Shown here: piece after piece, positions 31,986 to 45,100 of the stretch
Numbering within the stretch: position 1 is the first letter of the stretch
Layout: each line of letters begins with the position of its first letter
NCBI GenBank assembly: GCA_011033025.1
Contig: WFMF01000429.1
Coordinates: 91,773-155,772 of the forward strand
Length of the DNA stretch: 64,000 nt
Direction: 5' to 3'
DNA from: Beroe forskalii
Taxonomy: Eukaryota > Ctenophora > Nuda > Beroida > Beroidae
The notes under the pieces: model-generated
What the model was told of the DNA's origin: nothing
Database searches by the model: none
What the model saw: only the letters and a program-made list of their open reading frames with translations
Program-made: the position numbers and the translations under genes

Positions 31986-34900
31986 GTTGTGACATTTCAT
32001 TTCGTCGCCCAAATTTTATCACCACTGCCGTTGGCCGTGACTTTTTCATTCTGGAATTTTTGACAAATTTCATTAAATAATACTATCTGGATGAAAATAA
32101 GTATTCTTGCAGAGTTAAAGTTGAAAACGTAACCATGACCAAATTTTCATTATGAGATGGTGATAATCCTGCTACACTAGTTGAATCCATGAATTCGTAT
32201 TTCGGGTACGAATAGCAATTTCTGGTACATTATTTTATGGCACTTTTGAGCAAAATTGTGCGTACGTCCGCGGTAAAATTCCCATGGCAACTTTTGGTTG
32301 GAACATCTACTGGGCTATTAACTTATTAAGGAAGGACACGGACATTGTTGTGACACCCGTGTACCAGAAGTTGCGTATTACTTGCAGATTTTGTCTAATT
32401 TCGTAGAGTGGTCCGCGCAAAAAGTGCGAATTTCGTATCGAATGCGCGCAAAAGTAAACATCGCGCGTCAGCAACGATTTTATGAGAGGCCGAAATGGAG
32501 CCAGCAAAATTCGGTATAATGGATCAACCATTAACAATGTAAGTATGATATTCGTTGACGGTGACAATCACATGGTTTTCGAAAGCTTTTGAACTGATAT
32601 TCTTTTACGTATCAGTGAGGTTTTAATTTCTATTGCGAACGATTTGTTCACAATAGTAACATGAGTTTTATTTCAGATAAAGACGGGCGTATGAGGTAAA
32701 GAGAAGTTCCCCCTTTAGTGATTAGGATCTACTTTTAGTTTTGTAATTAAATAACACAGATTTATTGAGACAAGAACTGCAAAGCACTTAAATTATTCCG
32801 TTTGTAATTTCTGATGAAGTATGTGATTTTATCAAAGACACTTTGCTTTTCTCGAAAACTTTGTTTTCTCAGCGTGGCTGAACACAGTCAATGTTCTTCA
32901 TGATTTCACACGTGTACTGTTATTTTCCCACTTTGAATCTAAAAGGCAGTGAGTAGTTGCCGTTCGATTGATTTATAATGGGAAAATAGTAGTGCACGTG
33001 CGAAATCGCTTCTCTTTTTGAACTTTGACTGAAGTGTATTGACTTTTGTGAGATATGATGCACCTTTCCTCTATTTATAGGCAGTGCCTTTTGAAACCCT
33101 TAACGCACTGCTGGGTTGTTCGCACAAATTCAATATTAACTGGGAAAGCATAATGCAACAGTGCCATATTAAAATCGCAGATATTTCCTTGTATTTGAAA
33201 CGACCCTCATTTTACTCGTAAAAGGATGGTGCATGATTCAGTTTGGTAATTCTTAAAAAGTACAAACCTTTCCATTAAAGCCTCGATCTTAATGCGACAT
33301 TTCACATCCAGGCCTTCGACCATTCGTGTGTAATATTACGGTTTGCACTTTTTATTCGTTACCTTACCCTTCACTAGCAATTGCCATTTTGCATGATGTT
33401 TTCAAAGACCCTCAAGATTTGATATCAAGTTGAGGAATCTTTATATGAAATTATATTATGGAGACAATTATCCGATCTTGATATATAAATTGATAAGATT
33501 CTAATTCATTCATCGTAGAAGCTATCATTAATATTTTCTATGTCACATCACACACTATACCTAGGTATATATTTCCATATATTCGGCTGGTATTGTAAGC
33601 ACTACATCAAGTCGGAAGTAACTCATGCTTCGTTCCTCCTGCCATACATCAAGATCAAAAACCCCTTAATCATTCCCGCGTTTCTATACTTTTAAGTACA
33701 GCATGACCCAAGGTATGTCTCCCATATAACCATCAACACCACCAATATGACTTTAAACACGTTTTATTAAGTATGTCTTTGACGGAAAATACTCGTTCCT
33801 ATGGGAGACATACCATTCGAATACCATTTCAATGTTGTGCTTATAATGCCAGTTTAGGCAATTCTCTCCACTATTATTAATACATCTATTTTTATAGAAA
33901 TTCATTTTGAAACAAGTGTGTTTTAAACGAACATTTTGTGGTTAGATTAATGTATCATAAGTATTAAGTAATATGTGCAAAGTAGTATGTTTTGTAAATC
34001 ATATTAAATTCGTTGAAAATCTGGCTTGTCTCCCATGTAAACGAGAGCCTTCATTATCTTTTAAAATGATGTCACCTTAGCATCTTGCGCTTTAAGGTTA
34101 CACTTTACAGTTAGTTGGGGTGAGGGTTACTATAAGGGTATGGCGAAGGTTAGGTCAGGGCCAATAGAGATTTAGGTTTTGATCCTTGACGTCACTGAGA
34201 GCCGTTTACATGGGAGACATACCGAAAATATAAATACCCTAATTTATTTCATAATATATCACTTAAAATAGGATTATTGGTCCGTTTTTTCTAAAGATAT
34301 GAGGATATGTTCGTTTACCAGGCGATTAATAAAGAATAACCATGTATAAACATTAACACGTTTTATAAAATTTGAGTTTATAAAAGCTATATATTCAGTT
34401 ACGTTTTTTGAGATTTATCGTGTTTTGAACAAAAAGTTAAGCTCAAAAGCACATTCCGCACCAATCTGAAGAAGTGCTGCCATATACCCAAACCAGTGAG
34501 CTCAGTGTAGATCCTAGAAGTACAGCGTTTTGAACAAGGGTCAAGGAATCGAAACAGATGCTATTGCGTGGTAATAGCCAAGATTTAACTTTAAGGAATG
34601 GATCATATCGAATTTCAGGAAAGATAGAAAATTTCTCTCGCAGGAATCGGATTTGATAGTTGTACTAGTTATAGACTCAGTTGTAAAGTTTTTGGAGTGA
34701 CGAAAGTTACTGCGGTGACCCGATGTACTGTTCAATTGTTGATGTATCGAAAAATACGTTTTGACTGTAGAATGTAATGAAAATATTTTAGTTTTTTATA
34801 GAAAAGAAGTCTGAATTCTGATATGCAAGCTTTATTTAAGATTTAAGAAATGGGATATTTTTAAAAACTGAAAAGCTGAACGTAGTAAATATACGATGTA

Positions 34901-35320
34901 ATAAATGTGTTGATATTGATAAAATTTCACGGTATATACGCACCGTCATACAGTACAATTTCCTAACGAAAACGCTTTATTTTCTTGTGTTCGTGGGTTT
35001 CGGGGTTCGAAAAATTAATCAGTCTTTCACTCCGTCAAAAATTTTTGATCGCCGTGACATCGCTTTGTACACTCTGTACCGCTTTTACAAAAAACTCCAG
35101 CATGAATAAAGTCAGTTTGTTGTAAAATACAACACCCATACTAAGTATATACACATGTCAGCACTCCAGCTGCTCTCCTAGGATTTCCACTCCTTTATTA
35201 ATACGCGGGATGTTTTCGCTTTTGCACAGCATAATGTTTGATTTGTTGATAACTTGTTTTCATAAATTTGCCCGAAGTTTTACAGTCACGCTCGAAACTT
35301 GAAGTTCATGGTTTGATACT
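31986..35320. other. Non-coding stretch before the BTB gene
   Basis: No gene supported. There are two small inverted-repeat structures with TGTCTCCCAT termini: about 33714-33816 (ggtatgtctcccata and tatgggagacatacc) and about 34023-34213 (tgtctcccatgtaaacg and cgtttacatgggagaca). These are probably related MITEs. A short ATG frame at 32493 ending at a gtaagtat donor was considered as a first exon but leads nowhere in phase. Confidence 0.5.
34023..34213. mobile_element. MITE-like element with TGTCTCCCATGTAAACG inverted termini
   Basis: About 190 bp with inverted termini of about 20 bp. It has no coding capacity. A half-related pair at 33714-33816 shares the TATGTCTCCCAT end. Confidence 0.5.
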
Positions 35321-38277
35321 ATGACAACAAATGGCTGGAGAAAATCCTTGTGGGCAACATTTGGTAGCCAATTCAATTGCCCAGATATAAGCGATTGTGT
35401 CATTTTAGTGGCTAATGGGGGTCAGGGTACGTATAATTATTTTTAAACAATTATGTAATTTTCGTTGTTGGCTAAATCTTTCATCTTTGAGCATGCTCTC
35501 TTGAGTGGTGCTTATTCTTACGCCGTGTAATGCAGTACAGGTGTTATGCAGCGTAACGCACAGGTATCATACAGCGTAACGTAGCGCACATTTGTTATGC
35601 AGCGTAACGCACAGGTGTAACGCGGCATAACGCACAGGTGTTACGCAGCGTAACGCACAGGTGTTACGCAGCGTAACGCACAGGTGTTACGCAGCGTAAC
35701 GCACAGGTGTTACGCAGCGTAACGCACAGGTGTTACGCAGCGTAACGCACAGGTGTTACGCAGCGTAACGCACAGGTGTTACGCAGCGTAACGCACAGGT
35801 GTTACGCAGCGTCACGCACAGGTGTTACGCAGCTTAACGCACAGGTGTTACGCAGCGTAACGCACAGGTGTTACGCAGCGTAACGCACAGGTGTTACGCA
35901 GCGTAACGCACAGGTGTTACGCAGCGTAACGCACAGGTGTTACGCAGCGTAACGCACAGGTGTTACGCAGGGTAACGCACAGGTGTTATGCAGCGTAACG
36001 CACAGGTGTTAGGCAGCGTAACGCACAGGTGTTAGGCAGCGTAACGCACAGGTGTTACGCAGCGTAACGCACAGGTGTTACGCAGCGTAACGCACTGGTG
36101 TTACGCAGGTGTTACGCAGCGTAACGCACAGGTGTTACGCAGCGTAACGCACTGGTGTTACGCAGCGTAACGCACAGTTGTTAGGCAGCGTAACGCACAG
36201 TTGTTTGGCAGCGTAACGCACAGGTGTTACGCAGCGTAACGCACAGGTGTTACGCAGCGTAACGCACAGGTGTTACGCAGCGTAACGCACAGGTGTTACG
36301 CAGCGTAACGCACAGGTGTTACGCAGCGTAACGCACAGGTGTTACGCAGCGTAACGCACAGGTGTTACGCAGCGTAACGCACAGGTGTTACGCAGCGTAA
36401 CGCACAGGTGTTACGCAGCGTAACGCACAGGTGTTACGCAGCGTAACGCACAGGTGTTACGCAGCGTAACGCACAGGTGTTACGCAGCGTAACGCACAGG
36501 TGTTACGCAGCGTAACGCACAGGTGTTACGCAGCGTAACGCACAGGTGTTACGCAGCGTAACGCACAGGTGTTACGCAGCGTAACGCACAGGTGTTACGC
36601 AGCGTAACGCACAGGTGTTACGCAGCGTAACGCACAGGTGTTACGCAGCGTAACGCACAGGTGTTACGCAGCGTAACGCACAGGTGTTACGCAGCGTAAC
36701 GCACAGGTGTTACGCAGCGTAACGCACAGGTGTTACGCAGCGTAACGCACAGGTGTTACGCAGCGTAACGCACAGGTGTTACGCAGCGTAACGCACAGGT
36801 GTTACGCAGCGTAACGCACAGGTGTTACGCAGCGTAACGCACAGGTGTTACGCAGCGTAACGCACAGGTGTTACGCAGCGTAACGCACAGGTGTTACGCA
36901 GCGTAACGCACAGGTGTTACGCAGCGTAACGCACAGGTGTTACGCAGCGTAACGCACTGGTGTTACGCAGCGTAACGCACAGTTGTTAGGCAGCGTAACG
37001 CACAGGTGTTACGCAGCGTAACGCACAGGTGTTACGCAGCGTAACACACAGGTGTTACGCAGCGTAACGCACTGGTGTGACGCAGCGTAACACACAGGTG
37101 TTACGCAGCGTAACCCACAGGTGTTACGCAGCCTAACCCACAGGTGTTACGCAGCGTAACCCACAGGTGTTACGCAGCGTAACCCACAGGTGTTACGCAG
37201 CGAAACGCACAGGTGTTACGCAGCGAAACGCACAGGTGTTACGCAGCGTAACGCACAGGTGTTACGCAGCGTAACGCACAGGTGTTACGCAGCGTAACGC
37301 ACAGGTGTTACGCAGCGTTACGCACACTGCACAGGTGTTACGCAGCGTAACGCACAGGTGTTACGCAGCGTAACGCACAGGTGTTACGCAGCGTAACGCA
37401 CAGGTGTTACGCAGCGTAACGCACAGGTGTTACGCAGCGTAACGCACAGCTGTAACGCAGCGTATACGTAACGCACATGTGTTGCGCAGCGCGTTCGATA
37501 ACAAATACTATATATACGCCCCTCATGAAAATATGGAGACACCACGCGCACTGCTATATTAATGCAAATGGTTGAGATTGTGCATGTGGTGACAATTGCA
37601 ATGACTCTGCAGTTTCCTTGATATTCATCATTCAAAGGGCCTCACTTTCAACAACCAATTAACAACCAATTAAAAGGAGACGCTACGGGAGCCAAGGAGA
37701 AGTTCTATGTTCACAAGTTGGTGCTTTCCCTTCACAGCCCAGTGTTTGGCCAGCTCATGATAACTGGCGATGGTCAAAAACAGGTTTAAATTTTTCATCA
37801 ATATTGCAATCTCACGTTGGATCGTGCGTGGCTTTTATTAGTATTAATTCATGCATAATCTTCAAAATTAAAAATATAATTAATTATCATGATTTTAACT
37901 CGCGCACTACGCAGGAACTAGACTTGAGCAGCACAGAACGGAAACCAGAATCATTCCTCTCGTTCTTACAGTGTCTCTATGACAACGGTACTTCCATAAC
38001 GCCGGATAACGTGGAAATGCTACTCGGATTCTCCAGAAAATACCAGGTTTTTCCCGAAACGCAACCAGTTTTTATTATATTAAACGCACTTTTCTGGGTG
38101 TTTTAATTTTAGTCAACACGTCCAGAGGGTGGTAATATTAATAAGTGATCACTTGGGTCTTTTTACGATCCCTTTTCATCTCAGGTGAAGTGGTTGCAGC
38201 TGAGGTGTCTGAACTTCGTGGCGAGGAACGTTTCTGAGGAAGAGGCCCTTTTCCTCATCATTTCTGAAGGATTCTAA
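35321..38277 (+). CDS. BTB/POZ-domain-only protein (4 exons, 145 aa)
   Basis: Exons 35321-35426, 37677-37783, 37915-38046 and 38185-38277 join in perfect phase with GT-AG introns (438 nt including stop). Exon 1 begins at an ATG and reads ...FNCPDISDCVILVANGG. Exon 2 continues EKFYVHKLVLSLHSPVFGQL, exon 3 ESFLSFLQCLYDNGTSITPD then NVEMLLGFSRKYQ, and exon 4 VKWLQLRCLNFVARN, stopping after SEGF. These are the classic BTB elements: SDxxLxV, the F.VHK.VLS..S.VF core, FL..LY, and N...LL..A.KY. The protein ends just after the BTB fold, with no Kelch, MATH, BACK or zinc-finger partner visible. It may act as a dimerisation or Cullin-3 adaptor-type module (inference). Intron 1 (2.25 kb) is nearly all minisatellite. 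Confidence 0.85.
35530..37492. repeat. 23 bp minisatellite, about 85 copies, filling BTB intron 1
   Basis: The unit is GTTACGCAGCGTAAC followed by gcacaggt. The first 15 bases are a perfect 7 bp inverted repeat around a single A. The central ~35 units (about 36220-36950) are nearly identical, while units at both ends carry more variants (ggtaac, cctaaccc, gaaacg). This gradient is typical of unequal exchange. Confidence 0.95.
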
Positions 38278-39141
38278 CGTACTTATGAAAACACCGGCAT
38301 GTTCATGTTCTCATCATGTCTTAATGATTTTAATGGACACCCACGGCATTTCTTATGCAGTTACATGACCCTGTGAACATAAATCTCTACCTTCCCATTT
38401 CTATAATTGTACAATCTGAAATAACAATTAAATGAGAGATGGTCAAATTCAAAACTCAAAATATAAACATTGAAATTGAATTGTTCGAGTTTTTCAGCTT
38501 TAATCTGGACTTTTTAATATTTAATCAGATAAAAATTGATATAGGTACATGATGAATGATCTTTAAAATATATCTGAAGATGATTATAATTTTCAATTCT
38601 GGTGCCAAAGCCTTTATCTCTGTGGAATTTAATGATTACGGCCAACATGGCATTTCAAGTAATTTTATTCTGATTCAACATTCGTCTCAGTTCGTTATCT
38701 GCCTGTTTTGATTTAACTTAAATTTTCAACCGAAATGGCTTTCAACTAACACTTACAGTTCATGGAATCCTTTCAAAAGTTCAAACTTTCAATGGTTCTG
38801 GAAATCAATCATGAACGCTTCATCAATCATGGAGTCCTTGTCAATAAATAGCTCAGTCCTGATAGCACACACACACAACTTAACACATATGATAATAATA
38901 TTAACACTTATTACTTTATCACCAGCAATTTCCATCCATGATAGCCATGCTATCGGTGTCCTATGGGTAATTGAGGGAGCTGTCATTCTGAAACCGTCAT
39001 CTCAAACACTATGTGACTACTTAACCGTCAATTTAAGTTTAACGGTTTATTGTTGATTTGAGGATTGAGTTAGTGACACAAACACACACATTCATTAAGT
39101 GCTCTCATTTCGCTGACAACAGGACGAAGAACTCAATCCTG
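38278..39141. other. Intergenic gap between convergent BTB and guanylate cyclase genes
   Basis: 864 bp of AT-rich sequence; both genes end here (BTB stop at 38277, cyclase stop at 39142). It should hold both 3' UTRs. The 81-codon plus frame at 38811-39056 has no domain. Confidence 0.6.
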
Positions 39142-42100
39142 TCAAACGTGTATGTTGTTGGGGAGGTTTTTCAACTTCTTGCTGCTGTTCATGAGTTTGT
39201 CGGCTATCTGGTGGTTCGTGTTGTTGTAGCAATCGTTCTGTTCCATCGCTACCTTCTTCTTCAACTGCGTGGCCTAGAAGGGGTTAACGTTATAAGGGTT
39301 TAGAAGGGCAGCAAACTTTCCTGAAATATGAATATTTCTCCAATGAATCAATAGCATTGTGCTAATAGAGGACTAAAGGGGAGCGGACAATTCACCGCAC
39401 GACACTAAATCTTGTTTTATTTCAACTCCGAGCAAAAGTTAGAGTCTGGGTTAGGGTCTGGATGAGGTTTAAGGTTAGGGACAGGAAAGGGAGTGTCCCG
39501 AGCTGATGAAGTGTCCTGTGATCAAATGTCGTAAAACCTCAAGAAATGAATGAATATCGTTTACCTGGTCGGTGAAGTGCCGGGGGTTCGACAGGTTGAG
39601 GTTCTTCTCGACCCCCTGCAGCCAGTACGTCTGCACTAGTCCCTTGCCCTGCGAGGAATTGTGGTGAGCAGGTATCCTGGTTCAGAGGATTCAGAGATGA
39701 ATAAGACCTAACATTTGTTTAAATATCCAAGCATAGATGTGCAACTAAATTTCATTTCCAGCAAATTTCCTCATTTGATTAATTTCATTCAATTAATCTC
39801 TAAAAATCAGATATTGAGGTGAATACAATGAATAAACTAAACACTAAAGAAGATAAAGCAAACTATAAACCCACCTTCATTTCCACCAGGCCTCGGGGTT
39901 CAATGATGAAACCTCCATGGTGCTCCATTATCTTGTACGATTGCTCACTCATCTGGATTTTCAGTGCTGAAATAAGAGCATCAAAAACGGCCAAAAATGC
40001 AGTTCTAGATCAAGAAAAGATGAGTAGAGTCAGAGTGGCAATATTTCATTTCTGAAATAAGCTTGAGAGTTGCAGAAAAAGATCCATAAGAAATATCTGA
40101 ATTTGATTTGAATCCCTCTGATAGGCTACCGGGGAGGTACGTGACTCGTTCCCAATCCCATCTACAGCCCTTCAAGTGTCTAGGTGCAGGCGGTCTCGTC
40201 CCTAGGGACACATCTCCTTCACTAGGGGGATGTATCTCTCACAGATCCATCCCCCGTTCAGTAGTAAAGTAGTAAATACTGTTTTAGATGCATATTGAAT
40301 ATTGATCCCTTACCTTCTCCATTGGACTCCATTCTGCTGGCTGTGTTGACAGTGTCTCCGAAGAGGCAGTACCTTGGCATCTTCTTACCCACGATGCCAG
40401 CCACCACAGGTCCTGAAGAACATACAGTTAGTAAATATTTTTAAATTATTTTCATTTCCCGAACTTGTGACACTTATTTCTTTATGTGCAAGCAGTTGTG
40501 AATACTGAATACGTTGTCAATAATTCCTTCGCTATACAATGGTAAATAAATGATATTTGCATGGATGCAGGTATATTAATATTATTAAAAGTTTTTAACG
40601 AAAGTTTCACCAGAGTGCATGCCGATGCGTATCTTGAGCTTTTCGTTGGGCAGATGGCTGATTATGAAGTTGTTGACGTTGCTAAGGAAGTCGAGGGACA
40701 TGAGACCTATCTGGGCCGCGTGCCTGTCTCCGTTTCTAATTGGCAACCCCGACACAACCTGCGGAGAAACAGGTCGAAAATTGGAACTTGTTTTAAACAG
40801 CCTGTGTTTTTGAAGAAAGTAAGAGGTCGAGAATTGGAACTTGTTTTAATCGGTTTGCACTTTCATCAGATAAAAGGATTCTCACATTTATTAAAGGCTT
40901 TGAAATTATGTCACGTTATTCTCGGTAATATTGGTGGGGTTGTAGTGTGATCTCACCATGTAGGCATCCCCGATAGTTTCAACCTTGTAGCAGTCGTACT
41001 TCTCTATGCACGTGTCAAATAGAGTGTAGAGGTCGTTCAACATATCCAAAACCTGATAAGGAGATAAGGGTCAAAGATAGAATAGAGGTTTTAACGAAAA
41101 TCATCATTTGCTAATAACAAGTCGCATTGATAAATTTGGTAGAGCAAATGTTAGGCAAGTGTATCGCTGTTCCGAAAAGCAGAATTATTCACCTCGATGG
41201 GTTTTGAGCCGGAGCTGATGGCAGTGAAGCCGACAATGTCGCTGAAGTATATGGAAACACACTCGAACCACTCTGGAGGTACCATGTGCCCTGACTTCAG
41301 CTGATCTGCCACAGATCTGCAAATGAGGCTCTGTTATATCCCATAATTTTCACTGGTTTCCTGTAAAATCCGAAAATCGTTCAAAACTTTTATTATATTG
41401 TAATGTCAGAAGAATATACAGGAATTAAACAAATATAGTACAAATCATATGAGCCCATCAAATCATATGAGCCCAATTTTAAAAGTGCCAAAGTTACCAA
41501 AATTATTGTGTGACCAATATTTGTTTTATCAGCTATGATATTTATTGTTGAAATTTTTCATGTCTAATTATTGATACTAGAATATTGTTGAAATATTAAA
41601 TAATTGATTATATTATTTACACAAATATATCAAATAAATAAATAACAAATATACATTCTCTAATCCTAACTCCTTGTAAAACCAAGAAGTCCCCTCTGAT
41701 TCTGTCTAGCTGGTAATCCAGGGTAGCTGAAGTAGCGTCTTGGCAGAGAAGGTCTGAGATCTGACTGTCTGCAGAGGAGGAGTGAGATGATGTGTTTGCA
41801 GTAGACACTCAGTCGTCTGTCTGCAGGGAAGGACAGTTCCTCGTAGTAATGGTCAGGGTGAGTGAAGGCAGGTCTCCCACCACCAGTCTGTAAAGAGTCA
41901 CGCCAGCCGCCCAGATGTCTGCGTCCACCGGATCAAACCGACCCTTGAAGAGGATGTCGGGGGAGGCGTACAGCCGGGTTCCTTCGAAGTCTGTGAGAGG
42001 GGAGCCGGTGATGTAGGAGGCAGCTCCGAAGTCGATGAGTTTGATGGAGAGATCAGAAGGGTCGATGAGGATGTTCTCCGGCTTGATGTCCGAGGTGAGC

Positions 42101-45100
42101 CACTTCCATCTCCGAGTGGAGGTACACCATGGCAGAGAAGAGCTGCTTCATGATGGTCCTGCAGGGATCCTCCTCTAAGGTATCTGATGTTGAGGGTGTA
42201 GTCGAAGAGGTCCACCCACCCATCCAGGCACTCCAGGATCAGGAAGTAGTTCTTGGGGAGGCTGTAGAAGTCGAGGAGGTGGACGATGTTGGGATGGCTG
42301 ATACCTGCCATGATCTTCACTTCTCTGGGCACCGCCACACAGTCCAGGGAGTCCTTCACCTTCAGGTTCTTCTTGCTGATCTTCTTCACGATGACATCAC
42401 TGCCCAGCTGGTTGTGACTCGCTCTGTAGACGGTCCCGAAACCACCGGCTCCAATCTGAGGTCCCACGGAGTAGGTCTTCCTGAAGTGGTCGCTGTCTTC
42501 GGTGAAGGAGGAGGTCTTCTTGCTGCTCTTGCACTGTCCCATGGCGGTGGTGAAGTTGAAACAGGAAATGGTTATAGTTGGCAAGCTTGTAACAGTTAGA
42601 TTAGGAGAGTTGGATGAGGTTATGGTTATTTGAGAACAGTATTTATACCTGGCGCTCTGACACCGGTAGCATGCTTGCTTGAGAATAGGGGTCTGGTAAC
42701 GAGATCTCGTTATGCGGGATGACGATCACTTCAAGGGGGTGTCAGAGTGTGGGCACCGGACCTTGTTTCGTTGTTTGGTGTCAGGTGATGCTGTGCCCTA
42801 AGAGCGCTTGACAGCACCGTGACGAATGTACGCACTGACCCTCCCTATAATCAAGAACGGTTCCAAGACAACAACAAATCATGGATAGCTTGGCGGGTCT
42901 AAAATGAATCCATAAGAATTGTGATTTTTTGCGAATCTTGACCATGAATGAAAAGATTATAATACAATAATAAGGGGCTATGGCTCACCTCCTAGTCGGT
43001 TGCCCTGGAGACTGTCCTTAACTGCTTTATCCCTGACAGTTAGGTCTGAGCTGACGAGTCGCTTCAGCATTGCACTATGCTAGCTAATTCCACTACTAGA
43101 CTCACCAGGTAGTGGAACGCATCCCAACGTTCTATTGGTTTTGTAACTTGTGAGTATTTTGATGTGTCAAGAGCCTCTCTATGATATGTCATACAAGTTA
43201 CATCATCACTAGTGCAGCAAAACCAGTAAGGATCAATAGATATAATTACTACCGGGGTTTCTATATACCAACTAACCACCACTATTGCAGGAACCATTAT
43301 CTTGAATGTATCCCAACAGCCATGCATTCAGCCCGACCACAATATGTCTGCACAACCCGAGCTCAACAACTTAGCTCCAGGGCCCAGCAGCAATATCTCA
43401 GGAGGCCCCAGCAATAGTGGCCCCAATAACTCAAAGCTCCCTTGTGAGCTAACATCCCAATAGCTCAGGGGGCCCAGACAACCCAATAGCTCAGCAACCC
43501 AATAAGGGAGCAACAACCCAATAGCTCCATAACCAGGGCCCAACAATAATACCCAAGCCATCAGCCAATAGCTCAGGGGCCCAATAGCTCCACAGCCCAT
43601 CAGCCCAAGCAAATCACCATGGTCAGGGCAACACCTCTCTTTAAATTGAGATTTGGGTGGACAATAACAGTATTATCCTCCTCCCCCAGAACCCAACAAC
43701 CCAAGCTCCAGGGCCCAGCAATAACTCAGGGGCCAACAACCCAATATGTCCAGAATTTAACAACCCAATCAGGGGGCCCAACAACCCAATAGCTCCAGGG
43801 GCCCAACAACCATGTCCCTCAGGGGGGGCCCAACAAGCTCCAGGGGGCCCAGCAACCCAGCTCCAGGGGCCCAACACTATCAGGGGCCCAACAACTTAAT
43901 AGCTCAGGGCCCAAAAACCCAAAGCCCGGGGGACCCCAAACCCAAAAAGCCCAGGGGGCAACAACCCAAAGCCCGGGGGCCCCAAAACCCAATGGCCCCG
44001 GGGGGCCCAAAAACCCAAAAGCCCCCGGGCCCCAACAACCCAATAGCCCGGGGGCCCCCCCAAAGTTCGGGGCCAACCTGTCCAGGGGCCCAACCCCAAC
44101 CGGGGGCCCAAAAACCCAAAGTCGGAGCCCAACAAAACCCCGGGGGACCCCAAAAACCCAAAAGGGCCCGGGGGGCCCAAAAACCAAACCGGGGCCCAAA
44201 ATTAACCCCAACCCAATAGCTCGGGGGAGCCCAAAAACCCAAAAAAAGGCTAAGGGAGCCCAAAAACCCCAAAGGCCCCAGGGGAACCCAACCCCAAACC
44301 CAAAAAAGCCCAGGGGCCCAACAACCCCAATTCATGTGCCCCATAAACCCAAAGCCCGGGGGGGCCCAGAAACCCAAAAGCCCCTTGAGCCCATAAACCC
44401 CAAAACAAATCACCGGCCCACTCTCTTTTGTAAGTGGGGTGGGTGGACAATAACAGTGTTATCCTCCTCCCCAAGAACCATGCGGCATGGGAGCCCAACA
44501 ACCCAATAGCTCCAGGGAGCCCAACAACCCAATAGCTCCAGGGAGCCCAACAACCCAATAGCTCCAGGGGCCAACAACCCAATAACCAGGGGCCCAGCAA
44601 CCCAATAGCTCCAGGGGAGCCCAACAACCCAATAGCTCAGGGGGAGCCTAACAAACCCAATAGGCCCAGGGAGCCCAACAACCCAATAGCTCCAGGGAGC
44701 CCAACAACCCAATAGCTCCAGGGGAGCCCAACAACCCAATAGCTCAGGGGAGCCTAACAACCCAATAGCTCCAGGGAGCCCAACAAACCCAATAGCTCCA
44801 GGGGCCCAACAACCCAATAGCTCCAGGGGAGCCCAACAACCCAATAGCTCCAGGGGAGCCTAACAACCCATGGCTCAGGGGAGCCCAACAACCCAATAGC
44901 TCCAGGGGGAGCCCAACAACCCAATAGCTCCAGGGGAGCCCAACAACCCAATAGCTCCAGGGAGCCCAACAACCCAATAGCTCCAGGAGAGCCCAACAAC
45001 CCAATAGCTCCCAGGGAGCCCAACAACCCAAAAGCTCATGTGAGCATCAACCAAATAGCTCCATGGGAGCCCAGCAACCCAATAGCTCCATGTGAGCCCA

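Noticed and set aside
32493..32538. ATG exon with a strong gtaagtat donor as first exon of the BTB gene
   Set aside because: The next acceptor gives an immediate stop, and a better first exon with the missing SDCVILV strand was found at 35321.
35530..37492. CRISPR-like array
   Set aside because: Repeats are directly tandem with no unique spacers, and the genome is animal; it is a minisatellite in an intron.
43328..45031. Many overlapping frames rich in Gly, Leu, Trp or Pro on both strands
   Set aside because: Products of the 27 bp intron satellite; no start context, no domain, and all frames are equally open.
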